A stretch of DNA of 64,000 nucleotides from Nitrospira sp. (GCA_030123565.1 CP126122.1:372001-436000), one strand, 5' to 3'; numbered from the stretch's first letter, positions 1 through 10,229 are shown. Notes: generated by a model from the sequence alone, not told the origin. Made by a program: numbers and translations.

Positions 1-714
1 GAGAGCATCGAGACCGCCGCGGAGGACTTCTTCACCTCCTATCCCCAGGCCGCGCGAGAATTGGGCAGGGGGATACCGGTATGGTTGGTGATCGGCTCCG
101 AACGGGGCTTTTGCGGAGATTACAACGAACGTCTGGTGGCGGGCGTGGAAGAGCATCTCCGTCGGCGTTCACAGCGCCATCCGCTCCTGATTATTATCGG
201 ACAGAAGCTCAGCGCGAAATTGGAACACGATCGGCGCGTCGCGGGGTCTCTGCGCGGTCCGACTGTTGCTGAGGAGGTTCCTGCCGCCTTGATCAACCTG
301 ATGGACAAGCTGAGAGCGTTGCAGGCAAGCCAGAAACCAGGAGTTCGATTGGAATTCACGATCGCTCACCAAAGTCCCGCCTCCGAAGGAGACCAGATCC
401 ACATGCATGAGCCGATGAAGCGCCCCGGACACCGTCCGGCCCGTTTTGCATACCCGTCTCTTTTGAACCTCGATCCTCTTGCGTTTGCGACGGATCTCAT
501 CGACCAGCACTTGTTCAGCCTCTTACACGAAGTGTTCTATAGCTCATTGATGGCGGAGAACCTGCGCCGCTTTCGACATATGGACCAGGCCATCCAACGG
601 TTGGAGAAAGACATGGCCGACCTTGTCCTCACACGTAACTCCTTGCGGCAGGAGGAAATCACCGAAGAAATCGAGATCATCCTGCTGAGCGCGGAGGCGC
701 TGAGGCAGCCGTGA
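1..714 (+). CDS. atpG: N-ATPase-type F1 gamma subunit, 3' part
   Basis: The reading frame is open from base 1, so the start lies outside the window; 237 residues are visible. The segment GSERGFCGDYNERL matches the conserved motif of ATP synthase gamma subunits, and the C-terminal helix (RNSLRQEEITEEIEIILLSA) is typical of the variant gamma of the alternative N-ATPase. Gamma is the central rotor stalk coupling ion flow to the catalytic hexamer. In N-ATPase operons atpG is normally the last gene, which fits the absence of further atp genes downstream. The stop codon (712-714) is immediately followed by transposase remnants, so insertion happened at the operon end without damaging the gene. Assignment to the N-type rather than the housekeeping enzyme is an inference from the C-terminal wording. 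Confidence 0.85.
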   Translation, partial: ESIETAAEDFFTSYPQAARELGRGIPVWLVIGSERGFCGDYNERLVAGVEEHLRRRSQRHPLLIIIGQKLSAKLEHDRRVAGSLRGPTVAEEVPAALINLMDKLRALQASQKPGVRLEFTIAHQSPASEGDQIHMHEPMKRPGHRPARFAYPSLLNLDPLAFATDLIDQHLFSLLHEVFYSSLMAENLRRFRHMDQAIQRLEKDMADLVLTRNSLRQEEITEEIEIILLSAEALRQP

Positions 715-1689
715 CGCGCGCGGCTGCTCTTGACCCTGGCAACGGGCAACGCCGCTGGTGCGGTGGCCGCAGAGTTTCGCACGCGCCCCTCCACGGTGAG
801 TAAATTGAAAACCCAAATCAGCCCAGGGGCTCGTCGGCTTGCAGGATGCTGCCCGTCTCGGCCAGTCGGTGATCTATGGCCCATCGACGGAGACCCGATT
901 CTGGCGATGTTGGATGAGGCGCCCCCGGCTGGTTATGTCCGCTGGAACGACCGGCTGTTGGCGAAGGCCCTGGGCATGGTCAGCCGGCATCACATTTGGC
1001 GCGTGTTGCGCGCGCATGGGATCAGCCTGGACCGCCGTCGCTCCTGGTGCCTCAGCACGGATCCGACATTTGCGCGGAAGGCGGTCGACATTGTGCGCCT
1101 GTATCTGAACTCGCCGGAGTACGCCCTTGTACTGTGCGTCGATGAGAAGCCAGCCATCTGGAGCAGGCGCAAGGTTGGCTGAAACTGCTCACCGGCAAGG
1201 CCCTCACCGGTTTCAACCATGCGGACATGCGCCATGGGACGACTATCCTCTTTGCCGCCTTAGAAGTTGCCACCCGCCTAGTCCGGCGGGTCACTACCGA
1301 CGACGGGTCGAGTTTCTGGACTTCATGAATCGCGTCGTCACGGCGTATCCGGGTAAAGAACTCCACGTGATCGTGGACAATTTCCATACACACAAGCCGA
1401 AACAGGACCGCTGGCTGGCCCGGCATCCGCAGGTACCCTTCCACTTCACGCCGACCACGCCTCCTGGCTCAATCAGGTGGAAGGTCTGTTCAGCATCTTG
1501 AAGCGGGCGGCCCTCAAGGGCGCCCGCTTCCGGCCGGTCCAGGACGTGCGGAACCGGATCGATGCCCTCGTGGCGAATACGGCGTGCCGAATCAATACCT
1601 CCAATGGTTGTCTTTTTTTGCGCTTGTGCGACGCGGCGGCTTATCAGGCCACGCTTCTCTTCCTTGTCGGGAGAAGTGCTGGTCATTGA
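715..1689 (+). pseudogene. IS630-family transposase remnant, several frameshifts
   Basis: Pieces of one IS630-type transposase are spread over different frames. An N-terminal helix-turn-helix piece (TGNAAGAVAAEFRTRPSTVS) is followed by DEAPPAGYVRWNDRLLAKAL, then VLCVDEKPAI carrying the first catalytic Asp near 1140, then VEFLDFMNRVVTAYPGKELH with VIVDNFHTHKP, and finally ASWLNQVEGLFSIL near 1459-1500, where the catalytic Glu region sits. Frame changes occur around 830, 895, 1160 and 1460, and the first residues expected for the family are missing, so it cannot make an active enzyme. The homology begins directly after the atpG stop. No clear terminal inverted repeats were found; the limits given are the limits of recognisable coding similarity. 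Confidence 0.8.
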
Positions 1690-1796
1690 CCGCAGCCTTC
1701 GATAGGGGCGCCCCTTTTTCCTGTCCGCGACGTGTTTAAACCAGAGCGGACGCAATCGATACGCAATAGTGGCCTAGGCACCAGATAGATGTCAGT

Positions 1797-2940
<1,144 letters not shown>

Positions 2941-3087
2941 AGTTGCTGACCCTCTTGCGACTCGAACTATTCTTTGCTCATAACCGCGTCATTGCTCTGA
3001 TTGACGACATGCCCCGACGGACAATCAATTTTTACGGACCGAAGAAAAATAGCAGGGGAGGATGGTAGCGGGATGGAACTCATGCTC

Positions 3088-3412
3088 CTACTTCGCCGAT
3101 GCGAACGCTTCCCTCCGCTGCTGGATGTGCTTCCTGACCCGACCGGGGAGTGCCTGTTCGGCAAGGCGTAGTTCATAGGTCTTCTGCAGATTCATCCAGA
3201 ATTCAGCCGTGGTGTCGAAGAATGTTGCCAAGCGTACGGCAGTATCCCCTGTGATACCACGTTGGCCTTTGATAATCGCCGTGATCGGGTTCGCCGCCAC
3301 ATTGATGGCTTTGGGTAAGCATATGGGTGTTGATGGGCCGCTCAGACGGTTTCATGAACTCTTCGAACAGGATTTCTCCTGGATGAATCGGCCGCATTCC
3401 GTTCTTAATCAT
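3088..3412 (-). pseudogene. higA: HigA-type antitoxin, frameshifted
   Basis: Reading from ATG 3412, preceded by an AAGGAGAG ribosome site, the protein begins MIKNGMRPIHPGEILFEEFM, the hallmark N-terminus of HigA/VapI antitoxins. After about 37 residues the frame changes near 3303-3312. The helix-turn-helix then continues in another frame as INVAANPITAIIKGQRGITG and TAEFWMNLQKTYELRLAE to the stop at 3088. A one-base loss explains the pattern. The gene would repress its own operon and neutralise HigB. It starts 13 bases after the end of the higB remnant, the usual toxin-first order of higBA loci. Since the toxin gene is also broken, the pair looks like a dead locus. Confidence 0.8.
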
Positions 3413-3425
3413 CAGAGTCTCTCCT

Positions 3426-3701
3426 TCAGTGATAATCTGTGATTTCGACCTCATAGAGGCCATCAGCCCTCCAGATGAAACAAATACGCCACTGGTCGTT
3501 GATTCGGATACTGTGCTGTCCGGCTCGATCTCCTTTGAGTTTCTCCATGCGGTTTCCTGCGGGAAACAGTAAGTCCTTCAGATCTGTCACATTGTCGAGC
3601 CTCGTCAGTTTCTTTCAGTAACCTTTTTGATGCTGGAGTACTCCTTCACTTTCTCCCGAAAAGAAGCGTTGGGTCTTCTTGTCTCGAAACTCTCGTATCA
3701 C
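3426..3701 (-). pseudogene. higB: HigB-type toxin (RelE fold), frameshifted
   Basis: A possible GTG start at 3701-3699 gives VIREFRDKKTQRFF, the typical HigB opening. The following part is in another frame (FREKVKEYSSIKKVTER), and the C-terminal half is in a third (KLTRLDNVTDLKDLLFPAGN, then HSIRINDQWRICFIW and DGLYEVEITDYH) ending at 3426. The last block is the conserved core of HigB mRNA interferases. At least two single-base changes separate the frames, one of them near the AGAAACTG segment around 3610, so no full toxin can be made. The position just upstream of the higA remnant supports the call. Confidence 0.75.
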
Positions 3702-3849
3702 GAGTTAGCTGCCATCACGGAATATGATTTACGTAATGCATTAAATCCTAGCCTGCCAACAACTGGTTCGTAACAACGAGATGCTGCCAGCGCCTGTCTT
3801 TGTATCCAATTGACACTGCGAGGAAAATTGAGACGGCCGTCGTCTTGGT

Positions 3850-4974
3850 TCAACTCTGTGACGCCAGTTTCGGGACCAAATAGCCGGCTTGGCTGAATCC
3901 CATCAACGCGACGAGCCCCCACGGAACTTCCCAGATCGTCCCGTCGAGGATGCTCTTCGAGAGGAACAGCACGAGCAGCAAGACCGTCCAGAACAGCATC
4001 TGCGCCTTGGCGAGCGAGAGCTCCGGCGCCTGCCCCGCGGGAAACACGCGGACGAGGTCTCCCAAGGCCAGGGTGTGGTGAGTTGCCGCCACACCGGCAT
4101 TGATGGCTGTTTGTTGCTTTTTCTCGTCTTGGAAAAAGGCGATTCCGCCCGTCGTAAGCGAGGCCCCCATGAGGGCGAGAAGGGAGGTCGGAACGGTTGG
4201 GATCTCGAGTTTGATGAACCCATAGCCGAGCACCACGCTCCCGACAGCCACCGTCCAGCAGGCGATTTGCGTTTGGGCGAGGGACAGGTGGCCGTCCACG
4301 CCGGTCAGGAGCAGGAGGGGGTTCCCTCCCATCCGCCGCGAGAGCAGGATCACGATGAGAATCGCCGATCCCACAACGAGCGCCGTCCAACCGATGGCGG
4401 CCACGATGTTCCCGACATTGACCTCCTGCTCGCCGACGGCGACCTGTTCATTCGCGCCTTCTCCCCACGAGACCACGGGCATCACCCGCAGCATGGCCTT
4501 ATAGTCGAAGTCGATGTGGCTGATGTCAAAGAGCAGGAGTGTCCCGGACCGTCGAACCGACTGGCCGTCCACGACCTCGATCCATTCCTGGCTCGGCGCG
4601 ACAAGACCAGGCTCTTCGCGCCTGGCTTCATCCACCGCTTTCTTGGTGACTGCATGGCTGCGCAGCAGTCGGAGTCGAGGATGTTGGTTGGACGGGATGT
4701 CGGGTGTCACATAGACGCGAATCGAGTGCGACTTCAGCTGACCGTCCGGCATGTAGACTCTGGTCGTGGGCCCGCTTGTTCTCATTGCAGGAGGTGGTCC
4801 GGCTGGTGAAGCCGAAGCCGGAGTTGTCGCCTGGTGCGCCGTGCTAGTGGAAGGCGAACTCGACGGAGCCGGCGGAGTTTGCTCGACGGCAAGCACAGGG
4901 GAGGCGGTCAGTCCGATGATGAGACAAGAACCTATTCCCAGGAAGGTATCTCTCAGAATGTTGGGGTTGGTCAC
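3850..4974 (-). CDS. Exported membrane protein of unknown function
   Basis: The chosen start is GTG 4974, because an AGGAGG ribosome site lies six bases upstream; the open frame extends further but without such a signal. The 374-residue product has a signal sequence (LGIGSCLIIGLTASPVLA), a Ser/Thr/Pro-rich stretch, an extracytoplasmic domain of about 130 residues, and then transmembrane segments near the middle and end. Two C-terminal units resemble each other: each begins LSLA(Q/K)(T/A)Q, continues with a WTV helix and ends P.(S/G)L(L/V)ALMG. This suggests an internal duplication. No enzyme motif is visible and I do not recognise a named family. The IS5-family element inserted 105 bp upstream of the start probably altered its promoter. 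Confidence 0.65.
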   Translation of the reverse strand: MTNPNILRDTFLGIGSCLIIGLTASPVLAVEQTPPAPSSSPSTSTAHQATTPASASPAGPPPAMRTSGPTTRVYMPDGQLKSHSIRVYVTPDIPSNQHPRLRLLRSHAVTKKAVDEARREEPGLVAPSQEWIEVVDGQSVRRSGTLLLFDISHIDFDYKAMLRVMPVVSWGEGANEQVAVGEQEVNVGNIVAAIGWTALVVGSAILIVILLSRRMGGNPLLLLTGVDGHLSLAQTQIACWTVAVGSVVLGYGFIKLEIPTVPTSLLALMGASLTTGGIAFFQDEKKQQTAINAGVAATHHTLALGDLVRVFPAGQAPELSLAKAQMLFWTVLLLVLFLSKSILDGTIWEVPWGLVALMGFSQAGYLVPKLASQS

Positions 4975-5078
4975 CGGACCTCCTTTAAGCAAACGGTTAC
5001 ATTGGCTAGGAAGCAACTGACATGCCAGCTGCTGCAGGGAGAGCTGCCCAGCAGCCCGCATCACAACCATTCGCTTTA

Positions 5079-6027
5079 GAGCTTATCCGTAAATAATATG
5101 GTACACTGCCTCCCATCTCGACTCGGACGAATGGGGGAGATCAACGATGGCGAAACGTGTGACGCACAGCAGGGCGGCAGCATGGGAAGTGTCGGACGCG
5201 TTTTGGCAACGGGTCGAACCCTTGATCCCCGCGCGCCGGCGTGCGAGGGCCAAGCCCTACGTGCGCAAACCCGGGGGTGGGCGCAAACCCAAGGAGGCGC
5301 GCCTGGTGTTCGAGGGCATCGTCTACGTGTTGCGCACGGGCTGTCAGTGGAAGGCGTTGCCGACCGAGCGCTTTGGGAGCGCGAGCGCCATTCACAAGCG
5401 CTTTCTCGAGTGGCAGAACGCCGGCCTGTTCGCAGCCCTCTGGCAGGCCGGGCTGGCGGAGTATGACGACGTGGAAGGCATCGCGTGGCGCTGGCAGAGT
5501 ATCGACGGGGCCATGATGAAAGCGCCGCTGGCTCAGGAAGCGGTCGGGCCGAACCCGACGGATCGGGGAAAAAAATGGAAGCAAGCGCCACCTGCTGGTG
5601 GACGATCGTGGCGTCCCGCTGTCGATCATCGTGACCGCGGCAAACCGGCATGATGTGAGCCAGCTGGCCGTCGTCCTTGACGCCATCGTAGTGCCGCGTC
5701 CCTCGCCGCCTGAGCGACGCAGCCAGCACTTGTGTGCCGATGCAGGCTACACCGGCATTCCGGCACGTGTCACCATTGAAGAGCATGGCTACATCGCCCA
5801 TGTCAAAGGGCGCGGGCAGGAAGCCGAGGAGCAGCGGCGGCATCCGACGAAGCGAGCCAGGAGGTGGATTGTGGAGGTCGCGCATAGCTGGTTCAATCGC
5901 TTTCGCAAGCTGCTCGTGCGGTATGAGAAACTCGAACGCAGTTTCCTCGGCCTCACCCATCTTGCCGCGGCGATCATCACGTTCAGAAAAATCCCGTTGG
6001 CGATAAATGTAATTTACGGATAAGCTC
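5079..6027 (+). mobile_element. IS5-family (IS427-like) insertion sequence with TTA target duplication
   Basis: The two ends are inverted repeats: GAGCTTATCCGTAAAT at 5079-5094 matches the reverse complement of 6012-6027. Both sides are flanked by the trinucleotide TTA (5076-5078 and 6028-6030), the TNA-type target duplication expected for this group. The 949-bp element contains a single transposase split over two overlapping frames. The intact repeats and target duplication indicate a recent or still mobile copy, in contrast to the decayed IS630 nearby. It sits between the divergently oriented upstream sides of a membrane-protein gene and the end of a lipase operon. Confidence 0.9.
5147..6023 (+). 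CDS. IS5-family transposase in two frames (A7 shift)
   Basis: ATG 5147 follows GGGGGAGA. The first frame encodes the DUF4096-like helix-turn-helix region (VFEGIVYVLRTGCQWKALP) and the start of the DDE domain (WQSIDGAMMKAPLA, first catalytic Asp). At the A7 run 5569-5575 the reading must move by +1 to give NGSKRHLLVDDRGVPLSIIV, followed by LCADAGYTG (second Asp) and VEVAHSWFNRFRKLLVRYEK (catalytic Glu region), ending at 6023. Split transposase frames at an A-run are known in the IS427 subgroup, so this may be programmed slippage rather than damage. All three catalytic positions are present, so the fused protein could be active. A sequencing error in A7 is the alternative. Confidence 0.8.
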
Positions 6028-6190
6028 TTAGTTGAGAAACCGTCGATCTGTTTCTCCTTCAACAGGCAAGGAACGGCGGTGCTTATCGAGGTGGGCGTAT
6101 CCGGACCGATACGGGACCGAATCCGGTCGGATACAGGAGTGTTCCGGTCCTTGGAGGCGGCGAATCCTGTGTTCGAAGGGCAGCATAGTG

Positions 6191-6964
6191 CTACGGTTCC
6201 CCCAGCAGGTCTTGCACCGCCGGTTCGATCGCTTCGGCCCATAACTCATACCCATGGGGGCTGAGGTGCAGAAAGTCCGGCATCAGTTCTTTTGAAATCG
6301 TGCCGTCTGGATTCATGAACCGGTCGCCGATGTCCAGGTAGCGGACCATTCGACCGTCAGCGATGGATCGCACGATGGCATCGCCGGCGGTGGCCCTCAT
6401 TCGCTGCGGATTGTCCGGCCGCTCGCCTGCCGGGAAGATGGCCAGTAGAAGAATTTTGCTCTCGGGGACCTTCTCCCGAAGTTTGTGTACGACAGCCACG
6501 ACACCGGCGGCTATTTCTTGTGCCGTTTCGCCGCTGGAGGCGTTGTTGGTTCCGATCAAGAGGACGATGGCCTTGGGACGAATCCGCTCGAAGTGCCCCT
6601 GTTCGATTCGCCAGAGCACATGTTGAGCGCGGTCGGCATCCATTCCAAAATTGGCGGCACGGCGTCGAGCGTAATATCTGTCCCAGACCTGTTTCCCGGC
6701 TTCTTTCCATCCCTGCGTGATGGAGTCGCCCAGGAAGAGGAGGTCGATATTGCCGCGTCGAACGACCTCGTTCAATTCAGCGAGGCGCTCCAGCCGCCAG
6801 TCTCCATTGCCATAGGCTTCCGGCATGGTGAACCTTGAGGGGATCGTGCCCGAATGTTCGGCGGTGCGGTCGTCGTCGATGTGAGGCTCGTTGGTGCAGG
6901 CGCCGAGGATGAGCAGGCCTATGAGCAGAACAGGGAAGGACTTGCCGATCGAGGGTACTGTCAT
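6191..6964 (-). CDS. SGNH/GDSL-family lipoprotein hydrolase
   Basis: This 257-residue protein starts with a lipoprotein signal (LLIGLLILGAC, Cys23). SGNH hydrolase blocks are in order: LLFLGDSITQGW with the nucleophile Ser81, LLIGTNN with Asn140 (block III), and DFLHLSPHGY with Asp230 and His233 completing the triad. The arrangement resembles the acetylhydrolase-like branch (PAF-AH gamma-like). It probably hydrolyses or transfers acyl or acetyl esters outside the cytoplasm, tethered to a membrane. Its ATG overlaps the stop of the upstream gene by four bases, so the two are translationally coupled. Together with the MBOAT acyltransferase this points to modification of a surface glycan; the actual substrate cannot be read from the sequence. 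Confidence 0.85.
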   Translation of the reverse strand: MTVPSIGKSFPVLLIGLLILGACTNEPHIDDDRTAEHSGTIPSRFTMPEAYGNGDWRLERLAELNEVVRRGNIDLLFLGDSITQGWKEAGKQVWDRYYARRRAANFGMDADRAQHVLWRIEQGHFERIRPKAIVLLIGTNNASSGETAQEIAAGVVAVVHKLREKVPESKILLLAIFPAGERPDNPQRMRATAGDAIVRSIADGRMVRYLDIGDRFMNPDGTISKELMPDFLHLSPHGYELWAEAIEPAVQDLLGEP

Positions 6965-8067
6965 GGCCTAGCGGAAGGGTGGCCCGCCGTCACGATCTTA
7001 TACTCCTCTGGTCGGGGAAGCGAGCGCATGGCGCTCATCATGTGGCCGAGCAGCCTGGTCGTATGTTCGGTCCGTCCCTGCGTGGTCAGGTGGTATAGGT
7101 TGCCCGTAAATCGCCCCCTGGCATATTGAAAGTCGGAAGGGTTTCCGAGCATCGAGACTCCCATTCCCCGGAGTCGTTTCGTGATCACGTTCACAGAGTG
7201 CGAGACTGGCGGTGCATTGAAGTCGAGGAGGCCCTCCATGACCGGCGGCCATGCGACATAGAGGTCGATGCCTCGCGTTCGGCAACGAACGGCGAAGTCC
7301 TGCAGCACCTGCCAGAAATACGGCGACTCCACGAAGTCGGGACCCAATACATAGGGGTCGCCACCCGGCTGTGCTTGAGGTTCCGGGCTTCTGAATATGG
7401 CGTCGCCGTGAGGATCGCTGTTGAGAAACAGATACATCCCGTCCGGTCGATAGTTTTTTTGAGCCCATGCGGTGTGTACACGACTCAAAATCTGCTCGGG
7501 GCTCTTGAGCCGTCTCTGGCGGACGATCTCCAACTGCTCACCCAGACCTTGGGTCATGACGCCGACCAGAATCCGTTGCGGCCGGATGGAAAACATGAAC
7601 CGCAACTTCTCTTTCAGGTTCAACTGCCGGAAATAGTCCGGGTTCCACGCCATGGTCTGATCGGTAAACCAACTATTGTACGCGGTCGTCGAACTATACT
7701 GCTCGTACTCAAGGGGCAAGACCACGATGTCGCCCGGCTTCACGTAGGGCTCGATCTCGTTCAAGATGTATTCGACCGGCCGGCCGAGGTGGAGGCCCAT
7801 ATTGATCGTCGGGATCCCGAGCGCCGCTTCGATTCGGCTGGAATCTATTCCAAAAAGAGCGCTGGAGCCGGCCGTGAGGAGGATTTTCCTTTTCCTCCGG
7901 TTCTGTTCCAGCAGGTCACGCTTGACGATTTGGGTCTCATACATCCAATACTCCGCAGAGACCAGCGCCCCGAGCTGATAGTAGAACGCCCCGGCATACA
8001 GAAGGGAAAGAAGGGCCAGTGTGAGCGCGGTCATTCCCAAATAGGCGATCGGTGAGGATGTCTTCAT
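6961..8067 (-). CDS. Membrane-anchored protein, AlgX/DltD-like partner of an acyltransferase
   Basis: A 368-residue protein with one N-terminal transmembrane helix (about residues 8-30) and a large extracytoplasmic domain. The segment ILLTAGSSALFGIDSSRIE resembles the serine block of SGNH-like proteins that accompany MBOAT acyltransferases (DltD, AlgJ and AlgX class), and INMGLHLGRPVEYILNEI fits the next conserved part. A clear catalytic Asp-His pair near the C-terminus is not obvious. It lies six bases downstream of the MBOAT gene and overlaps the next lipase gene by ATGA, so the three form one operon. The expected role is accepting or transferring the acyl group exported by the MBOAT protein; this is inferred from context. 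Confidence 0.6.
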   Translation of the reverse strand: MKTSSPIAYLGMTALTLALLSLLYAGAFYYQLGALVSAEYWMYETQIVKRDLLEQNRRKRKILLTAGSSALFGIDSSRIEAALGIPTINMGLHLGRPVEYILNEIEPYVKPGDIVVLPLEYEQYSSTTAYNSWFTDQTMAWNPDYFRQLNLKEKLRFMFSIRPQRILVGVMTQGLGEQLEIVRQRRLKSPEQILSRVHTAWAQKNYRPDGMYLFLNSDPHGDAIFRSPEPQAQPGGDPYVLGPDFVESPYFWQVLQDFAVRCRTRGIDLYVAWPPVMEGLLDFNAPPVSHSVNVITKRLRGMGVSMLGNPSDFQYARGRFTGNLYHLTTQGRTEHTTRLLGHMMSAMRSLPRPEEYKIVTAGHPSARP

Positions 8068-8073
8068 GGGCGA

Positions 8074-9630
8074 TCAAAAATTCTGGTAGATGAATCCCCC
8101 GGGGTGCGATGTCATGGATGCGAGCAACGTGAGAAACAGGAGCACTCCGACGAACAGGGCCCTTCTCGGGGCAAACAGGGTTTCTGGCCTATGCGTCGCC
8201 GCATCCGTCCATTCGAATGTATTGGGCAGCCTGAGTGCGATGACACCGGCTGCGATCAGCCAGAACATCTGGAGCACCGGCTCTGAACAGAGCACGGTGA
8301 CCGGATAGATGGTCCATTTGTCGAAGGAGAGGGCGATCCTCGTCTGTTCGGGAAGGAAAAATTCCGCGAAAGACTGAAACCGCGGCGCCGCCTTCTCCAG
8401 GTTATGCAACGCACTGCGGATGCCTTCCGCCCACAAGCCGTTCAAGCCGAACAGGGAGGCCGAAATCCTTGCGGCCGCCGAGAGGCTGTCCGACCGGAAC
8501 CACACCCAAGCGAACGAGACGGAGCCGAAGGTGAGGAGCCATCCGAAAGGCTGGGGGCAATGGACGCCGAGCCTTCGCCAGCCATGGTTGATCATGAGAT
8601 ACAGACCATGCAGAGCCCCCCAGATCACGAATGTCCAGCCGGCTCCATGCCAGAGTCCGCAGAGCACCATGGTGACCATCACGTTGAGCTGTTGCCGCAA
8701 CAGACCTTTTTTGTTGCCGCCCAGCGGAATGTACAGATAGTCACGGAGGAAACGTGACAGGGTTATGTGCCATCGTTTCCAGAAGTCGATGATGTCGGTT
8801 GCCTTGTAGGGTGAGTTGAAATTCTGAGGCAGGGTCATGCCGAACATCCGAGCGGTCCCGAGCGCCATGTCTGTATAGCCGGAAAAGTCGAAATACAGTT
8901 GAAAACTATAGGCCAGGACCCCGCCCCAGGCTTCGACCAAGCCCAGTTCTCTGCCCAACGAGCCGGCGGCGAAGATTGGATCGGCATAGCCTGCCAAGGT
9001 GTCCGCCAGTACGATTTTCTTGAACAAACCGATCGCGAACTGGGTGATGCCTTCAGCCATCGACCCGGGCGAACAGGAGCGCCTCAGGCCTGCGATCTGA
9101 GGCACGAACTCTCCGTGCCGAACGATCGGGCCGGCCAGGAGTTTCGGAAAGAACGAGCAGAATACACAGTACTGCATGAAGTTGAACGTCTTGACCTGTC
9201 CTCGGTACACGTCGACCAGGTAGGCGATTTGTTGAAAGGTGAGGAATGAAATGCCGAGCGGGAGGTAGTCGGTGGCCGATGGAACGGCGGACTGCATGAC
9301 GGCACCGATGTTGTCCAAGAAGAACGCGGAGTACTTGAAATATCCGAGCACCGCGAGATTCGTCACCACTCCCGCCGCCAGCAGGGCCTTGCGCGAAGGG
9401 TCCGTTGCCGAAGCCCGTCGGTGGAGAACCCACCCGATACAGAAGTTGAGCGCGATCGAGAGCAGGAGCAGTTCAACGTCCGACAACGTTCGCAGGCCGG
9501 CGAACAACAGTGACGCTCCGATGAGCCAGGCCTGCGCCAGGAGAACATGACCGGTTTTATTGAGCAGAATGTGGAGGGTGAGCGCGAGGGGCAGAAAGAT
9601 GACGATGAAATCGAGCGACTGTAGCGACAT
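8074..9630 (-). CDS. MBOAT-family O-acyltransferase (AlgI/DltB-like)
   Basis: I start at ATG 9630 (MSLQSLDFIVIFLPLAL), which opens directly with a membrane helix; an upstream ATG at 9666 is possible but adds a polar 12-residue tail. The 518-residue protein has about a dozen hydrophobic helices. It carries MBOAT signatures: FPKLLAGPIVRH, FQLYFDFSGYTDMALG, NFNSPYKATDIIDFWKRWHI, and the catalytic His in LCGLWHGAGWTF. Such enzymes move acyl groups, usually acetyl, across the inner membrane onto polysaccharides such as alginate or teichoic acids. It is the first gene of a three-gene operon with an anchored SGNH-like protein and a lipoprotein hydrolase. Confidence 0.9.
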   Translation of the reverse strand: MSLQSLDFIVIFLPLALTLHILLNKTGHVLLAQAWLIGASLLFAGLRTLSDVELLLLSIALNFCIGWVLHRRASATDPSRKALLAAGVVTNLAVLGYFKYSAFFLDNIGAVMQSAVPSATDYLPLGISFLTFQQIAYLVDVYRGQVKTFNFMQYCVFCSFFPKLLAGPIVRHGEFVPQIAGLRRSCSPGSMAEGITQFAIGLFKKIVLADTLAGYADPIFAAGSLGRELGLVEAWGGVLAYSFQLYFDFSGYTDMALGTARMFGMTLPQNFNSPYKATDIIDFWKRWHITLSRFLRDYLYIPLGGNKKGLLRQQLNVMVTMVLCGLWHGAGWTFVIWGALHGLYLMINHGWRRLGVHCPQPFGWLLTFGSVSFAWVWFRSDSLSAAARISASLFGLNGLWAEGIRSALHNLEKAAPRFQSFAEFFLPEQTRIALSFDKWTIYPVTVLCSEPVLQMFWLIAAGVIALRLPNTFEWTDAATHRPETLFAPRRALFVGVLLFLTLLASMTSHPGGFIYQNF

Positions 9631-10229
9631 GGTGTTAGTGGAAGCCGACCGGAGGTTGGCCTCCATCCGCCCTCTGCCTGAGAAATGTGATCAACGGAAC
9701 GGTGTCAGGACAGGAAGAACCTTGACTAACCGCCATGCGGTCTTTGTGCATCGCAGTGCTGTCGGTCCTGTTCGAGGAAGGGAAGGTCGGAGTTGAACAA
9801 CAAGGCGAAGCAAGGTCTCGACCGTCGTCCATGGGTTGCAGCAGCTCGCCTTTCTTCTGCACCGTTCCATGGTGACAGAGCCCGTTCCTTACACGCAGCT
9901 ACGCCATTTTACTTAGCAAGAGTTGTTCCAGGACTTGTCGAAGAGGCGATAAAAACCTTCCTCTATCGAGCGGTCGCACTCGACAAGCCATGGTCCATGC
10001 GAAGGGCATCGCACGGACCTCTCAATTTCGAAATTCCTCAAGGGCTTGTACGAGATTCGTTCGGTGAGGTACCGCCATGACCGAGGATCGGTGGAAGGAC
10101 TGGTCTCGTCGTTGACCGGTCTTATGACTGTCGAACGATGCGACTGAGTGATATCGCACATCGAGCACTGTGTTCAACCGCTCATGCGCTCCGAGGCGCC
10201 AAACTGGTGGTGGGTGGCAGCGATGCCGT
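9631..10229. other. Intergenic stretch without a supported gene
   Basis: About 600 bases separate the start of the acyltransferase operon from the end of the cytochrome operon, both on the minus strand. Short open frames exist (for example 9793-10080 plus and 9913-10161 minus), but none shows a ribosome site combined with a recognisable protein pattern. An 8-base inverted repeat (CTTGTCGA at 9934, TCGACAAG at 9980) is the only symmetry noticed. The promoter of the acyltransferase operon should lie in the upper-middle part. Confidence 0.5.

Noticed and set aside
9913-10161. 82-codon minus-strand frame
   Set aside because: No ribosome site, no homology recognised, and the composition is unlike coding genes here.
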